Below are positions 18,305-26,366 of a DNA stretch of 64,000 nt, piece after piece. The notes under the pieces were generated by a model. That model ran no database searches. It worked only from the letters and a program-made list of their open reading frames with translations, and was not told the origin of the DNA. The DNA is from an uncultured Clostridia bacterium (GTDB lineage Bacteria; Bacillota; Clostridia; Lachnospirales; Lachnospiraceae): positions 1-64,000 of the forward strand of contig CAMIZL010000005.1 in NCBI GenBank assembly GCA_946403295.1. Direction: 5' to 3'. A program made the translations under genes and the position numbers. The number at the start of each line of letters is the position of its first letter. The stretch's first letter is position 1.

Positions 18305-18462
18305 GGCGCGCAAGAGCCTGTTTTTATGTCCGCGCTGACAATGAATCCCAATGACCATGAAGAAACACGAGGCGCGCAAGAGCCTGTTTTTATGTCCGCG
18401 CTGACAATGAATCCCAATGACCATGAAGAAACACGCGACGCGCAGAGAGCCTGTTTTTATGC
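18305..18462. repeat. 66-bp tandem repeat, two and a half copies, intergenic
   Basis: Units start at 18305 and 18371 (almost identical) and a third, partial and diverged copy starts at 18437. Each contains GCGCG...CGCGC arms flanking AAGAGCCTGTTTTTATG. Because 66 is a multiple of three, both strands show spurious ORFs of about 110 codons. Confidence 0.9.
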
Positions 18463-18550
18463 TGTTGCCTTGGATGAAAACAAGAGAAATGCATCCGTTG
18501 GGCATGAAAAAAAGCAAAAATCATCTAAAATGCGCAAAAGCGACAAATTA

Positions 18551-18566
18551 GATGCATCAATGCATC
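18551..18566 (-). terminator. palindrome downstream of mraY
   Basis: GATGCA-TCAA-TGCATC lies 21 nt after the mraY stop on the minus strand, followed by a T-rich tract about 25 nt farther on. Weak as an intrinsic terminator. Confidence 0.3.
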
Positions 18567-18587
18567 CGTCATACGTTTCATTTTATC

Positions 18588-19598
18588 TCAGACAAAGCAG
18601 AGGTAGAGGATTAGTATAAATGCTTGCGCGATCACGAAACGCGCTACGGTCTGGGTATCTGACCATCCTTTGTTCTTGCGGACGTGGTCATGGATGGGGG
18701 TGCGGGTGTTCTTGAGAATCTTGAGCTTTATCGTGCGCAGAAGTGCTACCTTGATAAGTCCGAGACCGCCGTCAAGGATGAAGATGAGGCAGATCGGGAT
18801 GAAAACAAGCGGATATCCGGTTTCGAGAGCGGTGAGGCCGAGGAAAAGACCGATCGCGCGCGATCCCGCATCGCCCATGAGAACCGAGCTCGGTGAGCTG
18901 TTGAAGAGCAGATATCCGGCGATAACTCCGATCATAATGATGCATTTGAATATCGCGGGAATGTTGTTGCTGTCGGTGCCCATAAGTATGAAGAGGAAGC
19001 CGGCGATGGACACGATCGAAAGTGAACCGCAAAGGCCGTCAACTCCGTCGGTACAGTTGACAACATTGATCGATCCCCACAAAAGGAGAGTTGCAAGGAT
19101 AACAAAGACTACGCCGGGAAGCTCAAACGAAACATCCGGGAGTGCGAGTTTTACAACGCTTCCGTTATAAATGTAAAATGTTAATGCTGCGGCAACACAG
19201 ATGGCAAGGTCGACGAGACCCTTTTTTAATTCGCCCCACGGAATCTTTGAAGCATCGTCGAGGAATCCTTCAAGGCATGCGGCAAATGTAAGAATAACGT
19301 ATAAGAATACTTCGTAACGTGCTTCGGGGAGAGGGGGCACGAAAAGGATGGTAAGTACGATATAAACACAGATGAATATGATCCCGCAACCTCTTGCTTT
19401 TCCCTTGGAAAGTGCTCCGTTAACGGCGAATTCCCTGCCGTGATCTGCGGGAAGCGTTTTCTTAAGAATAGCGATCGCTATAGTCGAAATAACGAAAGCT
19501 ATCAAGCCGGCATAGATGGGATTAAAGTAATATGCGAAAACCGGAAACAAATAGTAGAGCATGATCTGACCTGCCTTTTTAAAATCTTTCTTTTCCAA
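18588..19598 (-). CDS. mraY: MraY-family phospho-sugar transferase, divergent
   Basis: This 336-residue polytopic protein (about ten membrane segments) belongs to the family that moves a phospho-sugar from a UDP donor onto undecaprenyl phosphate. MraY itself makes lipid I of peptidoglycan. The loops show ALSKGKARGCG, FLDDASKIPW (Asp pair), NVVNCTDGVDGL, MGDAGSRAIG and TPIHDHVRKNKGW. The last differs from the classical MraY HHH motif: the middle His is Asp. Clostridia often carry such divergent MraY proteins, so this may be the main enzyme or a paralogue; WecA/TagO-like activity is less likely given the MraY-style tail. The start is TTG 19598 with AAGAAG upstream. No mur genes are adjacent, which is unusual for mraY. 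Confidence 0.8.
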   Translation of the reverse strand: MEKKDFKKAGQIMLYYLFPVFAYYFNPIYAGLIAFVISTIAIAILKKTLPADHGREFAVNGALSKGKARGCGIIFICVYIVLTILFVPPLPEARYEVFLYVILTFAACLEGFLDDASKIPWGELKKGLVDLAICVAAALTFYIYNGSVVKLALPDVSFELPGVVFVILATLLLWGSINVVNCTDGVDGLCGSLSIVSIAGFLFILMGTDSNNIPAIFKCIIMIGVIAGYLLFNSSPSSVLMGDAGSRAIGLFLGLTALETGYPLVFIPICLIFILDGGLGLIKVALLRTIKLKILKNTRTPIHDHVRKNKGWSDTQTVARFVIAQAFILILYLCFV

Positions 19599-19735
19599 TA
19601 ATGTTACTTCTTGTTGTTTTTGTCAATCTTATCCGCGAATCTTTGTATTGTCGATACGCTTCGTGAGAAGTGCAAAAGAAAAAGGCCGAAAAGAAATCAG
19701 GAAACTTGATAAAACAGGGTAAAGTCATTGGAGAA

Positions 19736-19825
19736 ATGTCCGATATATTTAGTATAAGAAAAAAGACACTCATCATAAAATGACGAAGAAAAGTCATTTA
19801 CAAACACGAAGGGGATATCGGACAT
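19736..19825 (+). promoter_or_regulatory. nested inverted repeats over the start of the secreted-protein gene
   Basis: ATGTCCGATAT (19736-19746) is the exact reverse complement of ATATCGGACAT (19815-19825), whose end overlaps the ATG and directly follows the GAAGGGG ribosome binding site. Between them a second perfect pair, AAATGAC...GTCATTT, forms an inner hairpin (about 19778-19799). A TATAAG at 19753-19758 could be a -10 box inside the loop. The arrangement could be an operator pair or an RNA switch. Confidence 0.5.
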
Positions 19826-22310
19826 GATGAATAACAAAAAGAACTTCCTTAAGATGATAAAAAGCAGCCTGCAGTTCATTGTCGCATTGCCGGCTGTTTT
19901 TGCTGCTGTGATATTTCTGGCGGGAGATGTAAAAGCCGGGGCTGCCCAGTCGGTTAGTGTTACAAGCATTAATTACGACGACAGCACGATAACGGTTAGG
20001 CTGGGTGACAGCGATAACCTGCTTCTCATCTCCGATGCGAAGAAGAAAAAGTGGGAAGCGATCCCTATTGAGAAGTCTTATGACAACACTGTTGTAATGG
20101 ATATCTCGTGGATCTCTTCTTCGAAGGACTATGTTCTTTCACTTAAGGGAGATATTTCCACGGAGCCTGTCAGCGTTACTATCCCCAAGCAGTCTGCAGC
20201 GCTCAGAGCAACATACAATACAGCAACCGGCAAGATCGGATTTACGGGCGAGACGGGAGCTGTCGAGTGGAGAAAGAAAGACAGTATTTATTGGGCAGAT
20301 GTACCTTCGGATGAGATTTTCAAAGCCCAGCTCGATTCAATGTGCAATTACGGAGCGGCAGTCGTTTTCAGAACAAAAGGAACCAACGGAACCGGCGTTT
20401 CGAACCCCGGAAAGCGCCCCGGCAAAGAAGTGGTAGTAGTGGTTCCCAAGAAAATAGCGGCTCCCAACATAAAGATCAATGACAACACATTGACGATCAC
20501 CGTAAACAGCAATATGCAATACAGAATGGCCGACAGCAAGGGCAATCCCGTGACGTCCGAGTGGACAAACATCAACAAAGATGAGGACATGCCTCTCGAG
20601 CAGCTCGCATCGGCTTCGATGGTAAACGCACAGGGCTCGAATACAACACAGATCTCATATATCCAGTTCAGAACAAGGGCAACCGCTTCAAAGCAGGTTT
20701 CCAACGTAAAGACGATCGAGATCCCCGCACAGATCGATATCGATCAGTCGCAGAAAGAAAATATCACGATCAATTATACAAGCTCCACCTCGTTTGATAT
20801 ATGCGTTCCTTACGCATCAACACAGAATCCTTACGAGTATTGCATCATCAATACATCGGATCAGGAAGACGGTATTACGGTAAATGACGGTGAAGATATC
20901 ACATGGAAAGTCATTAACTCGACTTCACCCGTTCCGATAAGCCGCGACAAGAACGGCGCCGATGAAGGCAGCCTCGTATACGTTAGAAAGAAGGCTTCCG
21001 GAACACTTGGTGAGACGGGATACGAACTTGCTTCCCCTCCTTATCTTGTGGGAATAGTTAATTATCCCGGCGAGATCTCAACACCCACCGGTTCCATCAC
21101 ATGGCTTACCACAGTGGCAGGCAAATGTAACGGAAGCAACCCCGACAATTATTTGAGATTCGACCTTTATTCACCTACAAGCAGCCTTATCTCGGAGATC
21201 CAGTTCGTTGACTCCGTATCGATCGGAACAACAAGGGCAACGCTCACGAGAGCGGCAGGCGACTTCGAGTGTGAGTGGAGCGTTAACAACGATCCCTTTA
21301 AGACAGATGATACAAGATATATCATCAGAACAACCATAAAGTCGACATCGAAACTTGACGGTTTTGCCACCGAGGAAAGAACAAGAAAGATGCTCGCAAA
21401 TATCACTCTTGAAAACAGTACCGAAGCATTTAAGAGCACTTCCGATAAGGGAGTCGGGATTTATATCCTTCCTGCGTCGAAAGTCAATAACCCTTCGGGA
21501 TCGACAAAGCGCGGCGACATGATCGAAATAGCAAGAAAGCTCGGCTGGCCCGGTTATAACCCGGATACCGACGAACTTGATTATACGAACAGTTTTGAGA
21601 GGATCGTGGGCACATACGGAAACATAAGCGATTTCAGGATCAAGATCGACCTCGGAACAAGAAAGAAAGCATCGGACGTACCGGGAATGTTCACGGATGA
21701 AAACATTGCGGTAACAGGCCTGATCGCCGACGGATTCAATTTCGAAGAAGATAACGCTTATACAGTCGAATATGCAAATACCACCAACAATTACGGTGAA
21801 GAGACCGCTATAGCGGTAATAACGGTGCGTACCGCGGCCATGGAGAACAATGTCGATGACAGGAACACTCCCGTAGCACTCACTGTAACGCTTAACAACG
21901 GCGAGGTTCTCGAAAACGTGGCAACGGTGACATTCAGGGAAACAGCCTCTATCGTCGGAGGTCCCTATTCCTGGACGATAACCGAAGGAACGCTCGAAGA
22001 GACAGACACGGCAACAGTCACAAACGATAACGGAACCACAGTTACCACTACGGTTCATGTTGACAAGTCGATCGAGCTGCGCGTGTTCAGAAACGATTAC
22101 AATGTATCGCTCACAGGCGTTTATTGGGGTGAATACAGCGTATGCAACAACATAAACAAAGTTGGCGGCGAGATAACGCTCGATCTTTCAAACAAACTTA
22201 TCAATAAGATACCGGTTGATGAAACAACAACAAAAATGTTAAGATTTACATTTGATAACGGATTTGTACTTGAGACGGGATTCAGTCTTACGATCAACCC
22301 GGCACCGTAA
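19824..22310 (+). CDS. large secreted protein of unrecognised family (paralogue 1)
   Basis: The 828-residue protein has an N-terminal signal peptide (hydrophobic core about residues 15-35, likely cleavage near VKAGAAQ) and then only beta-rich repeats without a wall anchor or membrane segment. Its first 230 residues match the next gene's product: both share an N-terminal strand module, a PKQSAALRATYNTATGKI-like segment and a GKRPGKEVVV motif followed by APNIK. The remaining 600 residues look like several immunoglobulin-like modules rich in Thr, Asn and Ser. No catalytic motif is visible. It is 41 nt from the paralogue, probably the same operon. A surface or matrix protein is the best guess. 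The ATG could be 19824 or 19827. Confidence 0.8.
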   Translation: MMNNKKNFLKMIKSSLQFIVALPAVFAAVIFLAGDVKAGAAQSVSVTSINYDDSTITVRLGDSDNLLLISDAKKKKWEAIPIEKSYDNTVVMDISWISSSKDYVLSLKGDISTEPVSVTIPKQSAALRATYNTATGKIGFTGETGAVEWRKKDSIYWADVPSDEIFKAQLDSMCNYGAAVVFRTKGTNGTGVSNPGKRPGKEVVVVVPKKIAAPNIKINDNTLTITVNSNMQYRMADSKGNPVTSEWTNINKDEDMPLEQLASASMVNAQGSNTTQISYIQFRTRATASKQVSNVKTIEIPAQIDIDQSQKENITINYTSSTSFDICVPYASTQNPYEYCIINTSDQEDGITVNDGEDITWKVINSTSPVPISRDKNGADEGSLVYVRKKASGTLGETGYELASPPYLVGIVNYPGEISTPTGSITWLTTVAGKCNGSNPDNYLRFDLYSPTSSLISEIQFVDSVSIGTTRATLTRAAGDFECEWSVNNDPFKTDDTRYIIRTTIKSTSKLDGFATEERTRKMLANITLENSTEAFKSTSDKGVGIYILPASKVNNPSGSTKRGDMIEIARKLGWPGYNPDTDELDYTNSFERIVGTYGNISDFRIKIDLGTRKKASDVPGMFTDENIAVTGLIADGFNFEEDNAYTVEYANTTNNYGEETAIAVITVRTAAMENNVDDRNTPVALTVTLNNGEVLENVATVTFRETASIVGGPYSWTITEGTLEETDTATVTNDNGTTVTTTVHVDKSIELRVFRNDYNVSLTGVYWGEYSVCNNINKVGGEITLDLSNKLINKIPVDETTTKMLRFTFDNGFVLETGFSLTINPAP

Positions 22311-22351
22311 GCGTAACGCTTATGTGACCGACCGTAGAAGAGGATAAGAGT

Positions 22352-23560
22352 ATGAAGAACATCAGATTTGGGTTTAAGATTTTTGCAGGTGCGCTCATGG
22401 CGTGCCTGCTTATGATTGCATCTTTTTCGTTACAGGCAAAGGCTGATGTGACGTCCGTTGATATCGGCGCTACCGATTACGAGGCGTTGACGATGGAGAT
22501 CGTCAGAAACGGCAATACGGTAATATATGCGTCAACAACGGGTAAAAGAGATGATTACACCGAAGTTGAGGGACCGATCGTGGGAGATAAGATCATAATG
22601 GACATTTCTTTCGCGAGCAGGGACGCTGATGTGAGCTTGTGGCTTAAGGGTGACAAGGACACGAAGGTCGTTAAGGTTGTTATCCCCAAAGCATCCTCTT
22701 CGCTAAAGGCTAAATACGACAAGGCCACGGGAATGGTCATCCTGAGCGGTTATGACGATCAAACGCATTTCAGGTGGCATAAGATTACGGACAACAACTA
22801 TAAGACCGTAGCGATCGATACGAACGATGCCTCCAACCGTGCATTTGTTCAGGAGATCGAAGGGCTTAAGATCAAGGGCGCAAAGATCTGCATCGGACTT
22901 GCGGGAAGAAACGGAACCGGTATCGACGATATGGGCAAGAGACCCGGAAAGGAAGTCGTTGTCGGAATCACAAAGAAGAATTCGGCTCCCAATATCAAGC
23001 TTAATTATTCGAAACTTACATTCAATACAAAAGAGACAATGGAATACAAAGTCATCGGTTCGGGTTCCGGCTGGAAAAGCTGCACAAAGAACATGAGCCT
23101 CGCCGATATCGCTCCCGCAGCTCTCGCCGAAAACGGAGCACATACCGTTTCGATCAGGTTCAGGATTGCCGAGACCTCTTCAAAGCCCGCATCGCTTGAA
23201 GGATTCGTTACGGTACAGGGTCAGAGGAGCGCTCCCGAGATCGGAGCTTCCGGAAGGGACGTTTCGGTAACAAAAGAAGCGGGAACGGACAAGAAACCCG
23301 GAAAGACGCTTATCACATTTAAAACCGCATCGAAGGATAACCCCATCGAATTCAAGATAATCAAGCCCGGCGAAACAAATGTTGATTACACAAAGGGCTG
23401 GAAAGCATCGAAGAAAACGGGCGATGTCAAGAAATATTCCGAAAGACAGCTCCCTAAGGGAAGCATGGTACTTATCCGTTATAAGTCGGTCAACGATAAC
23501 GTGAACAAAGGGATCACGGGGCAGATGGCATCGGCGTATTCTTCCTATACGATAGGTTGA
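22352..23560 (+). CDS. secreted protein of unrecognised family (paralogue 2)
   Basis: This 402-residue protein has a clear signal peptide (hydrophobic core about residues 10-28, cleavage near LQAKA). It is a shorter relative of the product just upstream: both begin with a TSV/TSI strand module, both contain MDIS followed by LKGD, PK-S-LKA-Y-KATG, and the signature NGTG...GKRPGKEVVV with (S/A)APNIK. It is Lys-rich and beta-rich, with no catalytic or sorting motif. The tandem pair is best explained by duplication followed by extension of the first copy. AGAGGAT lies 9 nt before the ATG. Function unknown. Confidence 0.8.
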   Translation: MKNIRFGFKIFAGALMACLLMIASFSLQAKADVTSVDIGATDYEALTMEIVRNGNTVIYASTTGKRDDYTEVEGPIVGDKIIMDISFASRDADVSLWLKGDKDTKVVKVVIPKASSSLKAKYDKATGMVILSGYDDQTHFRWHKITDNNYKTVAIDTNDASNRAFVQEIEGLKIKGAKICIGLAGRNGTGIDDMGKRPGKEVVVGITKKNSAPNIKLNYSKLTFNTKETMEYKVIGSGSGWKSCTKNMSLADIAPAALAENGAHTVSIRFRIAETSSKPASLEGFVTVQGQRSAPEIGASGRDVSVTKEAGTDKKPGKTLITFKTASKDNPIEFKIIKPGETNVDYTKGWKASKKTGDVKKYSERQLPKGSMVLIRYKSVNDNVNKGITGQMASAYSSYTIG

Positions 23561-23570
23561 TAAGGAAATA

Positions 23571-23598
23571 TTTACTTTTTTCAGGAAATCTGTATAAT
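23571..23598 (+). promoter_or_regulatory. promoter for the small acidic membrane protein
   Basis: TTTACT (23571-23576) and a perfect TATAAT (23593-23598) are 16 nt apart, 46 nt before the start codon. Confidence 0.7.
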
Positions 23599-23643
23599 GG
23601 GATATAAGGTAAACAAGTACCACATAACCGAAAGGAGTCCATT

Positions 23644-23880
23644 ATGAAGAAATTCTTTAAGCTGCTTGCAACAACGGCAATAATAGCCGCAATCGGAGCA
23701 GGAGCATATTACGCATACAAGAAGTTTATTGCTTGCGACGGATGTGATGACGAAGACGCTGACGAGGATCTCGATGATTTCGAGATGGATGATGAGGATG
23801 AGGATGACGCTCCTCTCAAGACTCCCGAGTACGTTTCGATCAATCCTGCTACGGCTGATGACGGATCGGCCAATGAATAA
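23644..23880 (+). CDS. small membrane-anchored acidic protein
   Basis: The 78-residue product has one hydrophobic segment (about residues 8-26) followed by Tyr/Lys residues, a CDGCDD pair of cysteines and a highly acidic tail with runs of Asp and Glu. AAAGGAG sits 7 nt before the ATG and a strong promoter precedes it, so it is a real gene despite its size. Positive-inside charge suggests the acidic tail is exposed at the outer face or, if reversed, cytosolic. It resembles small YtxH-like membrane proteins only in layout. Function unknown; the acid cluster could bind cations. Confidence 0.75.
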   Translation: MKKFFKLLATTAIIAAIGAGAYYAYKKFIACDGCDDEDADEDLDDFEMDDEDEDDAPLKTPEYVSINPATADDGSANE

Positions 23881-23893
23881 TTGATCATCAGGC

Positions 23894-23923
23894 TTGACTT
23901 TACGGCTGAGTCTTTGATATAAT
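23894..23923 (+). promoter_or_regulatory. promoter of the tyrS T-box transcript
   Basis: TTGACT (23894-23899) and TATAAT (23918-23923) are 18 nt apart. Transcription would start near 23930, just before the T-box stem I. Confidence 0.8.
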
Positions 23924-23939
23924 CCACGTCATAATAATA

Positions 23940-24210
23940 AGGCTGAGAAGGAAAAGAGTAATCTTGCAACTTTACCCTGCAGAGAGCGGATGGATGGTGC
24001 GAATCCGTGGAAAGTGCCTGATGAATACATTCCGGAGCTGCCGGCCCCAAAAGCTTTTCGCTCAGTAGGGACGGACGGGTGAGCCCGATACAGCGAACTG
24101 CGTGTGCTTGCACGCAATGAGGGATCTGTCGTGAGGCAGGTCTGAACAAGAGGTGGTACCGCGAACTATTCGCCCTCTGTTTCTAAGTTAATCGGAAACA
24201 GAGGGTTTTA
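23940..24210 (+). promoter_or_regulatory. T-box riboswitch, tyrosine specific
   Basis: The leader has the AGAGAGCGGATGGATGGTG stem I opening, the specifier loop in GAATACATTCC with UAC (24026-24028, tyrosine), and the T-box sequence AGGTGGTACCGCG (24151-24163). It ends with an intrinsic terminator of 11 bp (CCCTCTGTTTC/GAAACAGAGGG, 24173-24205) and TTTTATTATTT. Uncharged tRNA-Tyr would stabilise the antiterminator and allow tyrS transcription. Confidence 0.96.
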
Positions 24211-24278
24211 TTATTTGTTTCCGGGCACAGGCCAGTCCCGCGGAATCTGCCCGGGGGATGCCGGAAAGGAGAATTATC

Positions 24279-25499
24279 ATGCAGATCTACGAAGAACTTG
24301 TTGAGCGCGGACTTATCGCGCAGGTAACCGATGAGGACAAGATCAGAGAACTCATCAACAACGGAGGTGCGAGATTCTACATCGGATTCGATCCGACCGC
24401 AGACTCACTCCATGTAGGACACTTTATGGCACTTTGTCTCATGAAGAGACTTCAGATGGCAGGCAATAAGCCCGTCGTTCTGATCGGCGGTGGAACCGGT
24501 TACATCGGCGATCCCACAGGTAAGAGCGAGATGAGAGCCATGATGACTCCCGAAACGATCGAGCACAACTGTGAGTGCTTCAAGAAGCAGATGGAACGCT
24601 TTATCGAGTTCGGCGAGGACAAGGCGATCATGGTCAATAACGCCGACTGGCTCCTTGACCTCAAGTACATCGACCTTTTGAGGGATGTCGGAGCATGCTT
24701 CTCCGTCAACACGATGCTCAGGGCCGAGTGCTACAAGCAGCGTATGGAGAAGGGCCTTTCCTTCCTTGAGTTCAACTACATGATCATGCAGTCCTACGAC
24801 TTCTTATACCTTCATGATCACTACGGCTGCAACATGCAGTTCGGCGGTGACGATCAGTGGTCGAACATGCTCGGAGGTACGGAGCTCATCCGTAAGAAGA
24901 CCGGTAAGGACGCTTATGCCATGACGGTTACACTCCTTCTCAACAGTGAGGGTAAGAAGATGGGCAAGACAGCCAAGGGCGCTGTTTGGCTTGATCCCGA
25001 GAAGACAACTCCCTTCGAGTTCTTCCAGTACTGGAGAAACATCGACGATGCCGATGTTGTTAAATGCCTTAAGATGCTTACTTTCCTTCCTCTCGAGCAG
25101 ATCCACGGGATGGAGCAGTGGCCCGGCGAGAGGATCAACGAGATGAAGGAGATCTTCGCTCACGAGCTCACAGAGCTTGTTCACGGCAAGGAAGAAGCCG
25201 ACAAGGCTCTTTCGGCCGCAAGGGCGCTTTTTGCGGGCGGCGGAGATGATTCCAATATGCCCACAACCGAGATTCCCGCTGACAAGGCTGCAGAAGGAAT
25301 GACGATCATGGAACTCCTCGAGGCTTGTTCGCTCATCCCTTCGAGAAGCGAAGGCCGTCGTCTTATCGAGCAGGGCGGTGTGAGCGTTGACGGCGAGAAG
25401 GTAACTTCGATCAACGACCGCATCACCAAGGAACAGCTTGAAACAGGCGTTAAGATCAAGAAGGGCAAGAAGACCTTCCATAAAGCTATCATAGGATGA
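24279..25499 (+). CDS. tyrS: tyrosyl-tRNA synthetase
   Basis: This 406-residue class I synthetase charges tRNA-Tyr. It carries the signature YIGFDPTADSLHVGHF (HIGH-like HVGH at about residues 45-48), the tyrosine-binding region and the KMSKS-like KKMGKTAKG (about residues 226-233). A C-terminal S4 RNA-binding domain (RSEGRRLIEQGGVSVDGEKV) is also present. Length and KMGKT version fit bacterial TyrRS. ATG 24279 is preferred to 24258 because AAAGGAGAA is 6 nt upstream. It is controlled by the tyrosine T-box just before it. A lipoprotein gene follows after 22 nt with no terminator between. Confidence 0.97.
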   Translation: MQIYEELVERGLIAQVTDEDKIRELINNGGARFYIGFDPTADSLHVGHFMALCLMKRLQMAGNKPVVLIGGGTGYIGDPTGKSEMRAMMTPETIEHNCECFKKQMERFIEFGEDKAIMVNNADWLLDLKYIDLLRDVGACFSVNTMLRAECYKQRMEKGLSFLEFNYMIMQSYDFLYLHDHYGCNMQFGGDDQWSNMLGGTELIRKKTGKDAYAMTVTLLLNSEGKKMGKTAKGAVWLDPEKTTPFEFFQYWRNIDDADVVKCLKMLTFLPLEQIHGMEQWPGERINEMKEIFAHELTELVHGKEEADKALSAARALFAGGGDDSNMPTTEIPADKAAEGMTIMELLEACSLIPSRSEGRRLIEQGGVSVDGEKVTSINDRITKEQLETGVKIKKGKKTFHKAIIG

Positions 25500-25521
25500 T
25501 AAGCTTTCAGGGGATATCGAT

Positions 25522-26190
25522 ATGCGCAAAAAAACAATATTTGCTCTGCTACTAAGCCTCGCTGTCGTGACAACGGCAGCGGGATGTAGCGGCGAGGCAG
25601 CCTTGTCGCGCAGGGGGAACGAGCTTACGGGTGTCAAAGAAGTCCTTGAAAAGAGGATGCGTGAGGAAAATCCGAACGCAGAAGATAACACATTGACACA
25701 AGAGGAAGACTTTGAGGCAGATATCACGGGACAGTCCAATACCGGATCAAATGAAAATGCCGACAACACATACGAGGTTTGGAACGACCCGGAGTTCGAC
25801 GAATCGCAGATCCCGGTAACGGATCGCAAGGGTGCGGACGGAATAGACGTGGATCTGACAAAGCTATCCGCCAACATGGTGTATGCCGAAGTCTTTTATA
25901 TGATGACGGTTCCCGAGAATTACGTCGGGAAAACCGTCAGGATGGAAGGTTTGTTTGCAACCTATCGGGACGAGACAACGAACAAAATGTACTACGCGTG
26001 CATCATTCAGGATGCGACCGCGTGCTGCGCGCAGGGAATGGAGTTTGTCACTGCGGATGAACGCTCGTACCCCGAGGACTATCCTGCGGAAGGTGACGGG
26101 ATATGTGTGGTAGGAGTCTTTGATACGCACGAGGAGAATGGAGAAACATACGCCGTGATCAAAGATTCTGAGCTTACAAAAACATCTTGA
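25522..26190 (+). CDS. lipoprotein with OB-fold-like C-terminal domain
   Basis: The 222-residue product has a lipoprotein signal peptide (lipobox AAGC), a variable Asn/Glu-rich linker (about residues 35-115) and a compact C-terminal domain. The domain contains VGKTVRMEGLFATYRD, CIIQDATACCAQGMEF and DGICVVGVFDTHEENGETY. This looks like the small OB-type domain with an ACCAQG motif also seen at the end of YcgQ/DUF1980-type proteins. The paired cysteines may bind metal, which is inference. It lies 22 nt after tyrS and may ride on the T-box transcript, though the function has no obvious link to tyrosine charging. GGGGA is 8 nt before the ATG. Confidence 0.75.
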   Translation: MRKKTIFALLLSLAVVTTAAGCSGEAALSRRGNELTGVKEVLEKRMREENPNAEDNTLTQEEDFEADITGQSNTGSNENADNTYEVWNDPEFDESQIPVTDRKGADGIDVDLTKLSANMVYAEVFYMMTVPENYVGKTVRMEGLFATYRDETTNKMYYACIIQDATACCAQGMEFVTADERSYPEDYPAEGDGICVVGVFDTHEENGETYAVIKDSELTKTS

Positions 26191-26215
26191 ATATCGCTTT
26201 AATATTTGATAAAAT
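26187..26215 (+). promoter_or_regulatory. promoter for tRNA-Leu
   Basis: TTGAAT (26187-26192, overlapping the lipoprotein stop) and TAAAAT (26210-26215) are 17 nt apart, 20 nt before the tRNA. Confidence 0.6.
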
Positions 26216-26235
26216 TACGTCGTTGTGACAAAACA

Positions 26236-26319
26236 GCCGGCGTGATGGAATTGGCAGACGTGCAAGACTCAAAATCTTGTGTCCGCGAGGACGTGCGGGT
26301 TCGACCCCCGCCGCCGGCA
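26236..26319 (+). tRNA. tRNA-Leu (anticodon CAA)
   Basis: All arms fold: acceptor GCCGGCG/CGCCGGC with discriminator A, anticodon stem CAAGA/TCTTG with loop CTCAAAA, a long variable arm (GTCC-GCGA-GGAC) as required for class II tRNAs, and T arm GCGGG-TTCGACC-CCCGC. CCA is not encoded. Confidence 0.97.
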
Positions 26320-26322
26320 GTA

Positions 26323-26354
26323 AAACCGGCCTGAAGATATCTTCGGGCCGGTTT
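26323..26354. terminator. bidirectional terminator after tRNA-Leu
   Basis: A 16-bp stem (AAACCGGCCTGAAGAT with ATCTTCGGGCCGGTTT, one T-G pair). It ends tRNA-Leu transcription and also lies 12 nt beyond the convergent minus-strand gene, with TTT on both sides. Confidence 0.75.
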
Positions 26355-26366
26355 GTTAATAGCTCT

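Noticed and set aside
18287-18619. 110-codon plus-strand ORF with repeated GAQEPVFMSALTMNPNDHEETR-like peptide
   Set aside because: Its repetition comes wholly from the 66-bp DNA repeat, there is no ribosome binding site, and the opposite strand shows an equal ORF (18191-18517). Treated as noncoding repeat.
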